DNA of 64,000 nucleotides from Diphasiastrum complanatum (GCA_029204225.1 CM055095.1:28836845-28900844); one strand, 5' to 3'; shown: positions 36,656-47,470, numbered from the stretch's first letter. Made by a program: numbers and translations. Notes: a model not told the origin generated them from the letters alone.

Positions 36656-37170
36656 AGTTCGGAGTGCCTTCACTTTTCTAGATATTTGTGTCTCAGCCAT
36701 GGCCTTGAATCTCTTGAAGCATTCAAAGGCTTCAGATTTGTGCTTAATGAACATGATTGTGGACCACCTAGAATAATCATCTATGAAAGTGATAAAATAG
36801 ATTTCATCTCCTAAGGACGGAGTTGGCATTGGACCACAAAGATCGCTATGTACAAGATCCAATACATGCTTTGTTTTGATGGATGTGATTTTGGAAACTT
36901 GCTTCTAGAGTGCTTCCCATAGATGCGTGAATCACAAAAGAAAGATTTCATGTCTAATGAAGAAGGGAAATTCAGTCCATCAACGATATTATTACAACAC
37001 ATATAAGAAAGTGATCTTGTATTCACGTGTCCAAATCAACTATGCCACAAAACAACACTGTTGTTTACATTTTCATTAGAGATACTAGCTAATGCAACCA
37101 AATTAGAGAGTACATAAAGATTTCCGACTCTAGTGCAATGAGTATTGATCAGCCTTTTCTACATATGGGT
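36656..37170 (-). pseudogene. Copia GAG-pre-integrase and integrase remnant
   Basis: The minus strand reads FGHVNTRSLSYM, FFCDSRIYGKHSRSKFP, LDLVHSDLCGPMPTPS, FITFIDDYSRW and RKVKALRT, i.e. the zinc finger and first catalytic Asp of a Copia integrase. One stop occurs just before FGHV and a shift between SKFP and LDLV. At 36656, after KALRT, the match to integrase ends abruptly at the repeat block. Confidence 0.85.
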
Positions 37171-38058
37171 AGCAATTTCAAGAGCATACCATGGTTTCGA
37201 GAGAAGGTGAAAGTGAGAGAGGAGGAGAGAGAGAGAGTGTGTGTGTGTGTTTGTGTGTGATGTGAAAGAGAGATAAAAATACAAGGGTTTGAGCTCCAAA
37301 AATCCTGCAATCACAAAATAGCATAGCCTCCTTGAGGTAATGCCTCCATCCTCTTCTCCAAAGCACCTGTACACAACAAACAACAAAATGGCAGAGCTTG
37401 GATGCAATATCCTTCCATCATTCTGGTAGAGGGGCACATTTCCACTTATATAGAGAGTGGAAAGTCCTTCCATAGTAGTGAGGTGTCAAGTTCAAGTGCA
37501 TGAGGTGTGAGGAAGACTCTAATGGGACTTAGGGTGAAGTGGAGTGTATGGATGAGGTGTATTAGTTGGAGAGGGTGAATGGGTGATTTGTATTAGCTTG
37601 GGAGAGTTATTATGATGATTTGGCATATGAAGTGAGAGTGTAGGAGGGAACCCCATTCTAGGTGTCAAATAGCCTAGAATGCATGTGGAAAAGTAGGTGG
37701 GAGGTAGGTGGTACAAGGTTCCAACTTGACTTTTAATTACATATAATATTACATGGTTACAACTTCGGAATTCACCCAAGTGCAATCTTCCTAAGGAAGA
37801 GCCAAGATATATGTCCATCTTGTTTTTGCATAATGTCCATCAATTCTTAGGCCCTTTTTTTTAGAGGTTGCCCATCCTGAATCGTGGTCATTGGCACTTA
37901 TTTTCTAGAGGTTGCCCATCCTCAATCATGGTGGAAAAAGTCACTAGGGTGATTAGACCCTGGGCCTTATCCTGTTCTTTATAGACTCCTCTGAGCCTTC
38001 ATTATAGACTTAGTAATAAGCCTTCTTTATAGACTCTACTGAGCCTTCATTATAGACT
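37171..38058. other. Spacer with two local tandem duplications
   Basis: No gene recognised. It contains a (GT)n-like stretch at 37237-37258, a duplicated segment agaggttgcccatcct (37863 and 37909) and a duplicated segment tgagccttcattatagactt (37992 and 38039). The last runs into the start of a Copia integrase frame. The part around 37470-37830 could be LTR sequence but has no partner here. Confidence 0.45.
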
Positions 38059-38129
38059 TTGTCAAAAGCCTTCTTGTTTATTGTCTTTAAGCTTAGAAAG
38101 CTTCTTGTTTCGATTCTTGTTCTTCTGGC

Positions 38130-38525
38130 ACTTTCTCGAGTACCTGCACATATTCAAGAGGTTTGGCATAAAAGGATGGGACACCTCAACTTCAAGTCAT
38201 TGGAAGTAATGGCTAGGAAGAAGATTGTGACAGGTCTTCCAAGTTCCTTAAGTGGCATCAAACATGTTTGTGAGTCTTGTGATTTGTCTAAGTCACATAG
38301 ACTACCTTATACTAGATCTATATCTAGATCTACAAAGCCTTTTCAACTTGTACATTCGGATATTCATGGATTTACTACAATTAGCAATAGTGGAGCTAAG
38401 ATGTATGTAGCATTCATTGATGATTTTAGTAGATTTTGTTGGATCTATCTACTAAAGAGCAAGGATGAAGTGTATGATGTCTTTATCAAGTTCAAGAATG
38501 CAAGGGAGAAGATCCAGTTTTTTTT
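38130..38525 (+). pseudogene. Copia GAG-pre-integrase and integrase N-terminal remnant
   Basis: Plus-strand frame with EVWHKRMGHLNFKSLEVM, HVCESCDLSKSHRLPY, FQLVHSDIHG and VAFIDDFSRFCWIY. The complete HHCC zinc finger and the first catalytic Asp are present. The match stops at about 38525, before the second catalytic Asp, and gag and RT are absent. Confidence 0.88.
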
Positions 38526-38529
38526 AGTA

Positions 38530-38768
38530 TAGTCTACTTCCTTTTCCTCCTTGGGTAGTTGGCAAGTCAGTTCTATCCAGAGGTAGAGTTAGAACTAAAG
38601 TAGAATCACTATGCTATTGTACTGTGGGTCCTATCAGTTAATAAGGATCAGTTGGCCTCACCACATTTTGAGAAATACAGTTGCTATTTGAGCTTGCTGT
38701 GAAGAGTGTTTTCTGTCTGTGTTACTGTGTAGCATGATCTGTGCTCCTATGCAAAGCAAATTCTAAGT
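38530..38768 (+). mobile_element. LTR end preceding a PBS (candidate)
   Basis: The sequence up to 38768 directly precedes a perfect initiator-Met PBS, so it should be the 3' part of a 5' LTR in plus orientation. It abuts the truncated integrase at 38525. No second copy is visible in this window. Confidence 0.4.
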
Positions 38769-38781
38769 TGGTATCAGAGCC
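38769..38781 (+). promoter_or_regulatory. Primer-binding site, initiator-Met tRNA type
   Basis: ttggtatcagagcc is a full match to the usual plant retrotransposon PBS. A leader follows to about 39050, but no gag is recognisable. Confidence 0.75.
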
Positions 38782-38784
38782 GTA

Positions 38785-39480
38785 TAGGGAGTGTACACAA
38801 TGTACAACATCGCCGTTGAAGAGAGCTTCGGGAGAATTGTCTTCTGAGAGTTCGGGGTTTACGGCGGGTTGAAGACGGAAGGAGAAACACTGGTGCAAAG
38901 AGTTTAGCACACAGAAGCTTGGTGAGCTTGAGACTGTGTGAGGATTCAGAGACAAGGGTTGTCGGTTGAATCAGAACCTCAGCAAACGGAATTTTGAAAT
39001 TCCGATGAACTAAAACTGTTACTTTGCATAAATGAACTAAAACTGCCACAAGCGACAGTGTCGCAAAAAGCCAACAATGTCAGCTTTTTGTGAAAAAATG
39101 CAAGTGTCCTCAAATCTCATTTCCTTCATATTTGAGGTAGCCCCACACTTTGTCAGAGTTATTTTCTTAACATTTGAGGCAGTTTGAAAAATGCGAAAAA
39201 ATGCGACTCTGCATTTTTATTCGTAATTTCTAACAGGCAAAAAAGACGACACTGCATTTCTACACAAGATTCTTGATAGGTGACAATGTTGCTAAAATGC
39301 AAAAAAAATATAATTTTACTCGTAATTCTTGACAGGTGACACTATCTGGATTGTAGAGACAGAAAATGTGACACTATTGTCAAACTCCGTGTATTTCTGT
39401 AGACTGTGTAAAAACACTTGTAATTCTGCAGACTGTATAAAAACACGAGAAAATCCGCAGAAGGATAAACAATGGATGAG
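38785..39480. other. Retroelement leader and ATGCGAAAAAATGCG-rich segment
   Basis: 38785-39010 looks like a leader without a gag start. 39050-39430 has repeated words such as aaaatgcgaaaaaatgcg, tgacaggtgacac and gcgacactgcat, in a style similar to the block at 36200-36655. No coding signal. Confidence 0.4.
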
Positions 39481-39533
39481 GATTAAAATCGATTAGTCGA
39501 TTAGTCAGAAGAAGAATAATCCAACGCTCTCCC

Positions 39534-40298
39534 TTAATCTGAATCCTTGAATGCCTTGACCTTCAAACTTAGTTCAACACAAAATCTTCTGTGTGCTTCC
39601 AAACTTAATGCTTTGGTAAAAATATTTGTTGTCATATCTTGCGTTCTACAGTACTGCAATATGACCTCTTCATTGAGAACTTTGCTTCTGACAAAATGAT
39701 ACTTCGATTCAATGTACTTACTCCTAGAATGAAATCTAGGGTTGGCTGATAAGGCAATGGCACTTTGATTATCACAAAATAATAATGTCGAAGCAGATTG
39801 ATTCAAACTGATATCTGAAAGTAAGTTTCTCAACCAAACCGCTTCCTTTGTGGCTTGTGAGTCTACGATATACTCTGATTCAGTGGAAGATAGAGCTATC
39901 GAAGATTGCTTGCGACTGTTCCAAAAAGTTGGACCATTGAGGAAGAATGTAAATCCGAAAGTGGATTTACGAGTGTCTACATCTCCTGCCCAAGTTGCAT
40001 CTGTATAACCACTGAGTAAATTGAGTTTGTCGTTGTCGACTGCTCCATAACAAATGCAAAAGTCCATAGTAGCTCGAAAATATCTCATGATTTTGATAAG
40101 AGCCTTCCAATGTGTTACACCAGGGTTAGTCATAAACTGACTTAGGGAGTTGACTGCAAAAGCTATGTCTGGCCTGGTACAGATCATTGCGTTCATAAGA
40201 GATCCTATTATTGAATGATAAGGATACTCATGCATCTGCTCTTTCTCTTCGATTGTTTGGGGACACTGGTCCTTTGACAATCTGAGACCTGGTTCCAT
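39534..40298 (-). pseudogene. Copia family A RT end and RNase H (open frame)
   Basis: A 254-codon open frame begins MEPGLRLSKDQCPQ and contains YHSIIGSLMNAMICTRPDIA, SGYTDATWAGD, KSTFGFTFFL, SSTESEYIVDSQATKEAVW, CDNQSAIALS and MTTNIFTKALS, which is the C-terminal RT/RNase H of a Copia element. RNase H active-site candidates (D in TDATW, E in STESEY, D in CDNQS) are all present. A polypurine tract (aagggagag on the minus strand) follows near 39528. The copy lacks most of RT, so it is not functional. Confidence 0.9.
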
Positions 40299-41424
40299 TG
40301 GTGAGAGAGCTATCTTGCAATTACCAGATTATATCTGACTAACATCTTGTAGATGTACCTCTGCTTAGCAATGTAGATCAACTCGTCAATAAAGGTAATG
40401 GAATACTTTGCTTCTAGCAATGAAGGAGTTTGCATTGGTCCACATATGTCTGTATGTTCATGTTGTAAGGCATGTAGGAGTTGAAAATCTCATGTTGATT
40501 GGTCATGTGTTGAGTTGCTCCAGAATCAAGAAACCATGAATCATCCGAAAATGCACTTTGGTCTTTGACCATAAATGCGCCTTCGTCCACTTCGACCTGG
40601 GGAGATGATGAAACTGTGTTTGCTTGTTGATCAGGTTGCTTGGCTGCATTCTTCACTTGGAGAATTTGGCAATCCTTGATCTATTGCGCTTGCAATACCT
40701 GTAAAACATCTTCTTCTTCGACTGTGGATTTGATGATTGTCCTTGAATTTGAGTCGGCTTCTAATTCGTTGCAGCCTTCTTGGAGCTTTTCTGCTTCTAT
40801 CGCTTAGAGCCTTTGTTGACATATAGAGTCTGAGAGGAGGAAGTAGACAAAGTGTCTTGACTTCTTCTAATGTCTTCTTCAGCAACATAGTGATAACTCT
40901 GGTAAGAGTTAAATCTGAGTGTGTCGTGATGATCATCACCCAGTTCTCATATGTAGAGAGCAGGCTTGAAAGAAATGTCATTATTGTGTTTTGATCGTCT
41001 ATGACTGATCCGACGGCGGCCATAAGAGATTCTTAAACTGGGTAATATGATTCTGAAGAGAATCACCATTTGACATCTTGAGTGTGAAGAATTTCCTTCG
41101 AAGATGTAACTTGGTAGTCACATCTCTCACATCATATAGTGAGCTCAGAATGTCCCAAACTTCTTTCGAAGTTTTAGCTTCAGCTATGTGGCCAATTTGA
41201 GTATCTAATATATTGAGGATAATAAGCGCAAAAGCTTTACCATCCTTCGATCTCCATTTTGAGTCTTCTGTGTCATCTTCAGATTTCACTTCGATACCTG
41301 TAACAACATCCCGTAACTCGTTGGCGATTAGCAAGGTCTTCATCTTAAATTTCCACAAATGATAATTGGATCTATTCAGGCTGTCTGCGATAAGACCAAC
41401 TTTACTTTGAGAATCCATCAAGAA
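40299..41424 (-). pseudogene. Copia family A gag-protease with internal deletions
   Basis: gag starts near 41421 with DSQSKVGLIADSLNRSNYHL and continues with GKAFALIILNILDTQIGHI and KLHLRRKFFTLKM. A frame change near 41010 leads to VIDDQNTIMTFLSSL. Protease WFLDSGATQHMTNQ lies near 40535. The minus strand then passes straight into an integrase scrap (TDICGPMQTPSL, FITFIDE-like) at about 40460-40400 and on to the RT end at 40370. The GAG-pre-integrase domain, most of the integrase and most of RT have been removed by two in-line deletions. Confidence 0.85.
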
Positions 41425-41479
41425 CTTAGTCTGTCGATTGTATCGATGACGCTAAGATGTAGTGATGCCAACAACAAAT

Positions 41480-41500
41480 CAATTCTCTGATACTGAAAGC
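41480..41500 (-). promoter_or_regulatory. Degenerate PBS of the family A copy
   Basis: The minus strand reads tcagtatcagagaattg about 65 bases before the gag ATG. Compared with TGGTATCAGAGCC it keeps the GTATCAGAG core. The 5' LTR that should lie beyond it is cut off by the plus-strand RT fragment at about 41575. Confidence 0.45.
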
Positions 41501-41574
41501 TCATGACTGAAATAAGGAATTCCCATGAATCTACTTACATTTGAAGAAGTTAGGGAGAGCAGAGTTTGGAAAAA

Positions 41575-42400
41575 AAATGATGGAAGACGAATCCATCAAA
41601 AACCATAACACTTGGGAGCTCGTAAACCTTCCTACAAGTTAGAAGCCTATTGGAAGTAAGCGGATATATAGGATTAAATATCATGCGGATGGATCTATTG
41701 CTAAATACAAAGCAAGGCTAGTTGTTAAGGGCTATGCTCAAAGTAAGGGAATGAACTATAAAGAGACTTTTGCACCAGTAGTGAAGTGGACTACTTTGAG
41801 GCTATTGTTTGCTGTAGCAGCTAAGTTTGGTTGGAAAGTCCATCAGATGTCGTCACATTTGCATTTTTTAATGAAACGGTAGATGAAGAAATATACATGG
41901 TGCAACCTGATGGCTTTGTGATCCAAGGAGAGGAGACCAAGGTATGCAAGTTGCATAAAGCTTTATATGGTCTGAAGTAGGCTCCTCGTGCATGGTATGG
42001 ATGCATTGATGAGTACTTTATAAATCAACATTTTACACGTACTGCATTAGACTGTAACTTGTATACACTTGTTAGAGATAGTTCCACTCTTAGGTTGCAC
42101 TTTATGTGGATGATGTGATCATTACTAGTAGTAATGATAGCTTGGTGAAGGAAGTCAAGCCGAATCTATGTAGAGAGTTTGACATGACAGATTTGGACAT
42201 AATGCATTACTGCTTGGGTGTGGAAGTTTGGCAAAGCAATGAAGGAATTGCACTTACTTAAACAAAGTATGTTGTTGAATTACTCAAAAGATTTTGCATG
42301 GAAGATAGTAAGGTATCATCTACACCTATTGAAGTTGGCGTAAAGCTTCCAAAGTATGATGATTGTGATTCCTTTGATGCAACTGAATATTGTTCAAAAG
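41575..42400 (+). pseudogene. Copia RT remnant 1
   Basis: Plus-strand frames read NHNTWELVNLP, KYKARLVVKGYAQSKGMNYK, ETFAPVVKWTTLRLLFAVAA, ALYGLK, YFINQHFTRT, DLDIMHYCLGVEVWQ and TKYVVELLKRFCMED. Several stops and shifts occur, including a TAG in place of Gln after YGLK. The catalytic region around the YVDD box is scrambled (HFMWMM then TGA). Confidence 0.85.
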
Positions 42401-42989
42401 CCTTATCTATTTGACCACCACTTAGATGTAATAATAAGAAACTACAATTCAAAAGAAGAACTAAAAGATCTTGTTAATTGTAAAATACATTTTTAATGAA
42501 TCCCAAATTCACAATAAGGTTTTGGAAAGTTAAACCCATTCGATTTCTTAGTTTCCATTGTAAGTTCTTTATAATGACATGAAAAATTTGTTGAAAGTAC
42601 ATGCTCAAAACATGTTCATTTGAATTGATTCATTCTTTTGAGTGTATTTGTCAAAAATATTGCTGTGATGACAATTGGTAAGAACATTATTCAAGCACAA
42701 ATCAATATATTAATGAATGCATTTATGTTTTAGATTCACAATTTTATCTCATGACTTCAAAAAATCATGCTCATATTTTTACAGTTTCAATTATCATGAT
42801 AACTACGATATTATAAAAGATTTTACTGTTTTCAAATTTCCAAAGTTAATGACTATGCAAAAATACACATGCACAATCTAGTGATTCATTTCGATGATTT
42901 AAATCTAAAAGTGCTTGTGAAACCAATCACAATATTTGCAATTATAGTTTAGTGACGTTATTCACAACAACAACAACAATAACAAACTT
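42401..42989. other. AT-rich spacer between two Copia RT remnants
   Basis: No coding similarity seen. AT-rich with a short (CAA)n-like run near 42966. It may be decayed RT sequence joining the two plus-strand Copia pieces, or an insertion. Confidence 0.4.
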
Positions 42990-43960
42990 CCCAAGCATCA
43001 AGGTGAAATCGTCTTTATTATACTTTATTTTGATAATTTGATTATAGCTAGAAGTAATAACATGCTTGTTGAAGAAATCAAGTTGTTTTTTGGAGATAGC
43101 TCATATGATAGATCTAGGCTTGATGCATTCTTACTTGGGTTTGGATGTTTGACAAAGAGAAAATGATATTGTGCTAACTCAAGGGAAATATGCAAAAGAA
43201 TCGTTAAAGAGGTTTAATATCTATGAGTGCAAGCTGCTAAGTATGCCTATGGATACAAATATGAAGCTACTTTTATAGGATGACTCATATGACGTTGATC
43301 ACTACTTATATAGGTAACTGTTTGATAGCCTTATCTTACTCATACATGTCATGATATTTCATTTTTTGTTAGTTTCCGAGTCAATTCATGTCTAAACCAA
43401 GAGAAACTCATTAGCAGGCTGCAAAAACAGTACTACAATCTGTCAAGGGAACTCTACACTATGGCTTATAGTTTTGCAAGAATGAATCATCTATTTTGGT
43501 TTGACTTTTTGATGCTGGATTTTGGGCAGGAAATGTTGATGACAAAAGATCTACTACATGATTTGTGTTTAGTGCAAGTACCGCAACTATGTCATGGAGC
43601 AGCAAGAAGCAACCCAGCGTTGCTTTATCGACAACTGAAGCTGAGTATTAGGCATTGAGACACATGAAGCTATTCAGTTGAAGAGATTATTTGCCAATTT
43701 TGGGCAAACTCAAGAACATTCTACTTTAATTTCTTGTGATAATGAGAGTTGTCTTCATTTAGCTAGAATTCATGTGCTTCATGCTAGAACGAAACATATT
43801 GAGATTTTTTATCATTTTGTTAGAGAAAAGATACATGACGAAGCCACATATTTAGTATTTTGTAAATCTGATGATTAGGTAGCAAACATTTCTACAAAGT
43901 CTTTAGGTAGAGTTATTGAGAAATTTCGTGAATTATCAAGTTTAGTGGAATGTAAATTCA
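42990..43960 (+). pseudogene. Copia RT end and RNase H remnant 2
   Basis: Recognisable pieces include NDIVLTQGKYAKESLKRF, LSMPMDTNMKL, FANFGQTQEHSTLISCDNES, HARTKHIEIFYHFVREKI and VANISTKSLG. Many stops are present and the middle (about 43340-43660) survives only as scattered motifs in different frames. A Copia element distinct from family A, since its C terminus differs. Confidence 0.8.
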
Positions 43961-44760
43961 TTTCAATGTTCACTCTACATTGTTTAGTCACTATTGATTT
44001 TGGACCACGTGTGAACTGAGCCATTACTAAGCTCATAAGAATTTGGGGATTTTATTGTACTTTCTGTCTTTTCAAAAAACTATTTCGATCAACACTGAAA
44101 TGGAATTTACCTCAAGTCAAAAAGTAGCTAAAAATGAAAATGAAATTTGTTTGGTACTCTACTAACAACTTCAAAACAAGAGTAGAAACACAACATAAAA
44201 ATGTCAATGCGATTGTGAAGGTCTCCTTGCAATGCAAAGCAAAGCAAAGTAGCATCCTTGCATCTTTAGTGGCACACGCCATGGAAACTGGCTATTCACC
44301 CTAGCTGCACCAATGTTAGCCATGTCAATCAGGGACATGTTGTAGAATCTTTGAAGCCTCGTCAATTGATACGTAGTAAGGCTTCCCTTTTATCCCATAG
44401 TCAAGCTTGTTTTTTTTTCCTATTCAACGTGTCAATGATTGGTGATTCCAAAGTGTGTGAGGCATACCCTTGGCTTGCATTTGTGACACTACTTTCACAC
44501 TCTTCTTAAAGTATTGTGACATTTCAAGTAGTGTCTCCTTATGGCAAAGCATATGCTCATAGACCTCTCTTAGTCAATAATTTTAATCAATAAAGATATG
44601 CCATGTGGCAAAATGTTAGTGGGCCAATATTTAAATCTATGCGTAGTGGGGTTTTTGCTATAGGTCTCTTTCTAGATTGTTTTATTGAGTGCTCAAAAAT
44701 CGGCAAAATATAAGAATGGAATCTACAAGTTTTCTCAAAGATAGATATTATAAAATATTT
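43961..44760. other. Unassigned spacer
   Basis: Contains a short tandem gcaaagcaaagcaaag near 44238 and no gene that I recognise. Conceptual minus-strand text near 44400-44300 contains YGIKGKPYYVSIDEASKIL but no family could be named. Confidence 0.35.
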
Positions 44761-44810
44761 TTTATAGCATATAAATCCTTTTTTTTATTAGCATATAAAC
44801 CCCTTTATGA
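44761..44810. repeat. Duplicated TTAGCATATAAAYCC segment
   Basis: tagcatataaatcc and tagcatataaaccc occur 32 bp apart, separated by T-rich sequence. This lies about 180 bp upstream of the TATA box of the intronless gene. Confidence 0.6.
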
Positions 44811-44814
44811 ACTA

Positions 44815-44985
44815 GGTAGCGGGCGTGAGCAGGCTCGCTACCCTGTGTAACAAGCAGCCTTCACGCACTGAGCCGCCCTGTGGCGAAGTGCGTTGAAGGT
44901 TGCTTTTACATGGTAGCAGGCCTGCTATCGGCGTATTTGGCCCTTCAACCCTGCCCTATGGCTCTGAACACATTTGTTCAGAGCC
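44815..44985. repeat. Four consecutive inverted repeats upstream of a TATA box
   Basis: Arms: 44815-44821/44836-44842 (ggtagcg/cgctacc); 44852-44869/44887-44905 (aagcagccttcacgcact with one gap and one mismatch); 44912-44920/44921-44929 (gtagcagg/cctgctat); and a perfect 11-bp arm pair 44960-44970/44975-44985 (ggctctgaaca, loop catt). This segment is clearly more GC-rich than the AT-rich flank on its left. It may be a remnant of a small inverted-repeat element or a regulatory hairpin set. Confidence 0.8.
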
Positions 44986-44993
44986 TATAAAAA
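44986..44993 (+). promoter_or_regulatory. TATA box of the intronless gene
   Basis: tataaaaa lies directly after the 26-bp perfect hairpin. If transcription starts about 30 bp downstream, the 5'UTR to the ATG at 45388 would be about 370 bases. Confidence 0.6.
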
Positions 44994-45387
44994 TGGGACA
45001 TCTGTCCTCTATCACTCCTTATGCCAATTACGAGTAAAGTAAAGATAGAGAAGTTTTATGAAATGAAGGTTTTTTGAGGAGGTTCTCAAAAGAGGTTCCC
45101 AGCTCCTATTGGTCAGTAGGGTTTTGAATATAGATCGGCAACAAGCACCCAAACCCATATCAGGACTAGGATTTTCATCTCTAACCCACTTCCAGTTCCA
45201 GGGAAAATTTGTGTTTTGATGTTCAGATCTCTCAGTCCAGGAGAATCAATTTGACTTCATTCATTCATTACCTTCAAACTCCTTTTAGTTAGGGCTGCTT
45301 GTAGTAGTAGCTCAAGCCTGGAATAGTTTTCGTTTTGGAATTCAATCCATTCATAGGTGGGTGTTGTGGCAGAGAGCTTGTGTGGAT

Positions 45388-45861
45388 ATGGCATCATCTG
45401 GGAATGCAACACCATATCCTGGCAATTTGACTCTGAATGTAGCAATGGAGATTTTGGGCATGAGGGCTCCTTTCCCTGCATCGTCTTCAGATCTCAATCC
45501 TTCTGATGAGCCTGTAACAAGGTCCAATATTTCGCAAGAGCAACGAGCCATTGAGAAGAAGATCGTGGGGATGATCAACAGAGGGGAGTGGGATTTGCTT
45601 CAGCCCAATTCGGGCAACGCCATTGAGATAGGCGCACATCAGTTGTGTGTTGGCTTCCAAGAGGATGCGGGTTCAGGATATAGGTCTTGGCACTGGCATG
45701 GGCATATTGTGGTCTATGAGGAGGAGGGCTACTTCCCCGAGTACTTTCACGGACATCACTTTCAACCTTTGATCAGTGAGGATGTGAAGTCAGCACAAGG
45801 TGTGGGGTTGGGTGAGCTGTTACGGAGCTTTGAGGCAACAGGAATACGGCGAAGCGCCTAG
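45388..45861 (+). CDS. Intronless 157-codon protein of unknown function
   Basis: Starts at ATG 45388, which has G at -3 and +4, a favourable plant context. The open frame continues 27 bases upstream without an ATG. The product begins MASSGNATPYPGNLTLNVA, has a Ser/Pro-rich linker, then EQRAIEKKIVGMINRGEWDL, a block with QLCVGFQED and SWHWHGHIVVYEEEG, YFPEYFHGHHFQPL, and a basic end. There is no signal peptide or membrane segment. The His/Trp-rich WHWHGH and HGHH clusters could bind metal, but that is inference. It is intact, more GC-rich than its surroundings and has a TATA box upstream, so I judge it a real gene. I have an impression of related uncharacterised plant proteins but cannot name a family. 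Confidence 0.8.
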   Translation: MASSGNATPYPGNLTLNVAMEILGMRAPFPASSSDLNPSDEPVTRSNISQEQRAIEKKIVGMINRGEWDLLQPNSGNAIEIGAHQLCVGFQEDAGSGYRSWHWHGHIVVYEEEGYFPEYFHGHHFQPLISEDVKSAQGVGLGELLRSFEATGIRRSA

Positions 45862-47384
45862 ACACAAAACCCTAGAGTGCTGCACTGTTTTGATCTTCGT
45901 TCACATGCAGTGATAAATTCAGTTGCAATTGACACCGTAGTGTTTCAGATTATGCTGTGAGCTTGATGCGGAGCATCCGACTTAGTGTTGGAACTATGTT
46001 TTCTTTCGATAATTATTAGATTTGCAATGCAACTCCATTATGTCGAAGGTATTAAGTGCAGAATCCAAAATCTGATAAATTTTAGGCTGAATATTTACTT
46101 CAAATCAATGGACAACTACGTGTTCTATTTCATGAAATAAGCTCTATGAATGTGAATGTTGTGTTTTGATTTTCTGCCTTCTTAGTGCACACGTAGTTCT
46201 GATTTGAGATCTGTGCTTATTCTTCCGATCTTTAATGCTGCATTTAACCCACCAACTATGCTATTTAGTTAGGTTTTGAGCAGATTGAAAGATAAGTGTT
46301 ATTTGTCTTGCTTTTCTATGAGAAAGTGGGTACGTCAATGGATTAGGCTTTGCTCCTCAGTGCTAGCCTGCTTGATAACCAAGTGTCCCCTTTCAGCTCA
46401 GAGAAGTGATAGAAACTTAGTACGTCAGTCTTTGTCCAAATGCATGAGTCAATGTGGACATATGTTTGTGCATGTGACCTACACCTGTTCTTGGGGCCTT
46501 ATGAAGTGAGTAGAGATGCGGCATTTGCTCTGTGCTATGCATGATGGAGTTGATGATCTAAAACTTTGTGGGTGGACTCTATGTAACTGAAGATTGCGCA
46601 TCTTTGTCTTATGTTAGATAAAATCCGAGACATAACGTAGAATATCTTTCGTTAATGATATTTACTTTTGGTTTTTTTGATTTAAAATCGATGCTTACGC
46701 TTCTTCTTGTAATATATGTGAAGAAGTGAAGAATCTAGGCAATTGATTGTTCCTTCTAAGCATTCACTAGGAGGAAGGCTGTTGTTTGCCTCCAAAGATC
46801 TCATGATAGATTTAGCCTTGAGTAGGATCATTGAGTAGTACTGACCAAAGGTACTTTGAGACTATTCAACAAGAAGGTTAATATTTATAGGATAGCGTGC
46901 GAGTTATTGATCTAGTTAGAAAGAGAATTCTTCTCAAAGAACCAAAAACTTTTGTTTACAAATTGGTGAAATGAATGTGAAAATCCCTCTATGCTTATGA
47001 GACTTGATAGTTAACTAAAGTACCTAGCTTCTAGATCTTGACGTAAAGCAATGAGAGGTGTCTCATCTTAGAAGCTCACTCTAACATGCCATCAAGAGTA
47101 CTTTCCTCCATAAATTTGCATCATGCATAGTAATCAAAATGTTTAGAGATAAAATAAACATGACATTATATGCTATATAATCTAGGAGCTAAACCGTGAT
47201 TGTAAAAAAAGCCTCGTCTTGCATATATGGCAAATTTTCACTGTGCACAACAATCAATCTAAAGGACAATATGTGAAAACAAGTGAACTATGACTTAGGT
47301 GTCCTCTTTTTAAAATTTTTGAAGTGTCATAAGAATGTTCAAAAATTCTTGAAACTTTTTCACTTGTCTTCTTTTTATGGACAT
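45862..47384. other. 3' flank and unassigned spacer
   Basis: The first part is the likely 3'UTR of the intronless gene (candidate aataag at 46135). The rest is AT-rich with no recognisable gene, LTR or repeat. Short frames here show no motif. Confidence 0.4.
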
Positions 47385-47470
47385 CATTTGGGCTTGATTT
47401 GGGTCCCCTTTAGTTAGCATTTTCGGCACTTGTAGAGGGGTGCATATTGTCAGTTTGAGATTGCTTGATA
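47385..47470 (+). mobile_element. LTR-like fragment repeated at 50500
   Basis: The stretch tttagttagcatt...ggcacttgtaga..ggtgcatatt near 47410-47450 matches about 50517-50560 (ctagttagcatttggggcacttgtagatgggtacacatt), and both are preceded by atttggg words. This suggests two copies of one element end or leader, both in plus orientation. Confidence 0.5.
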
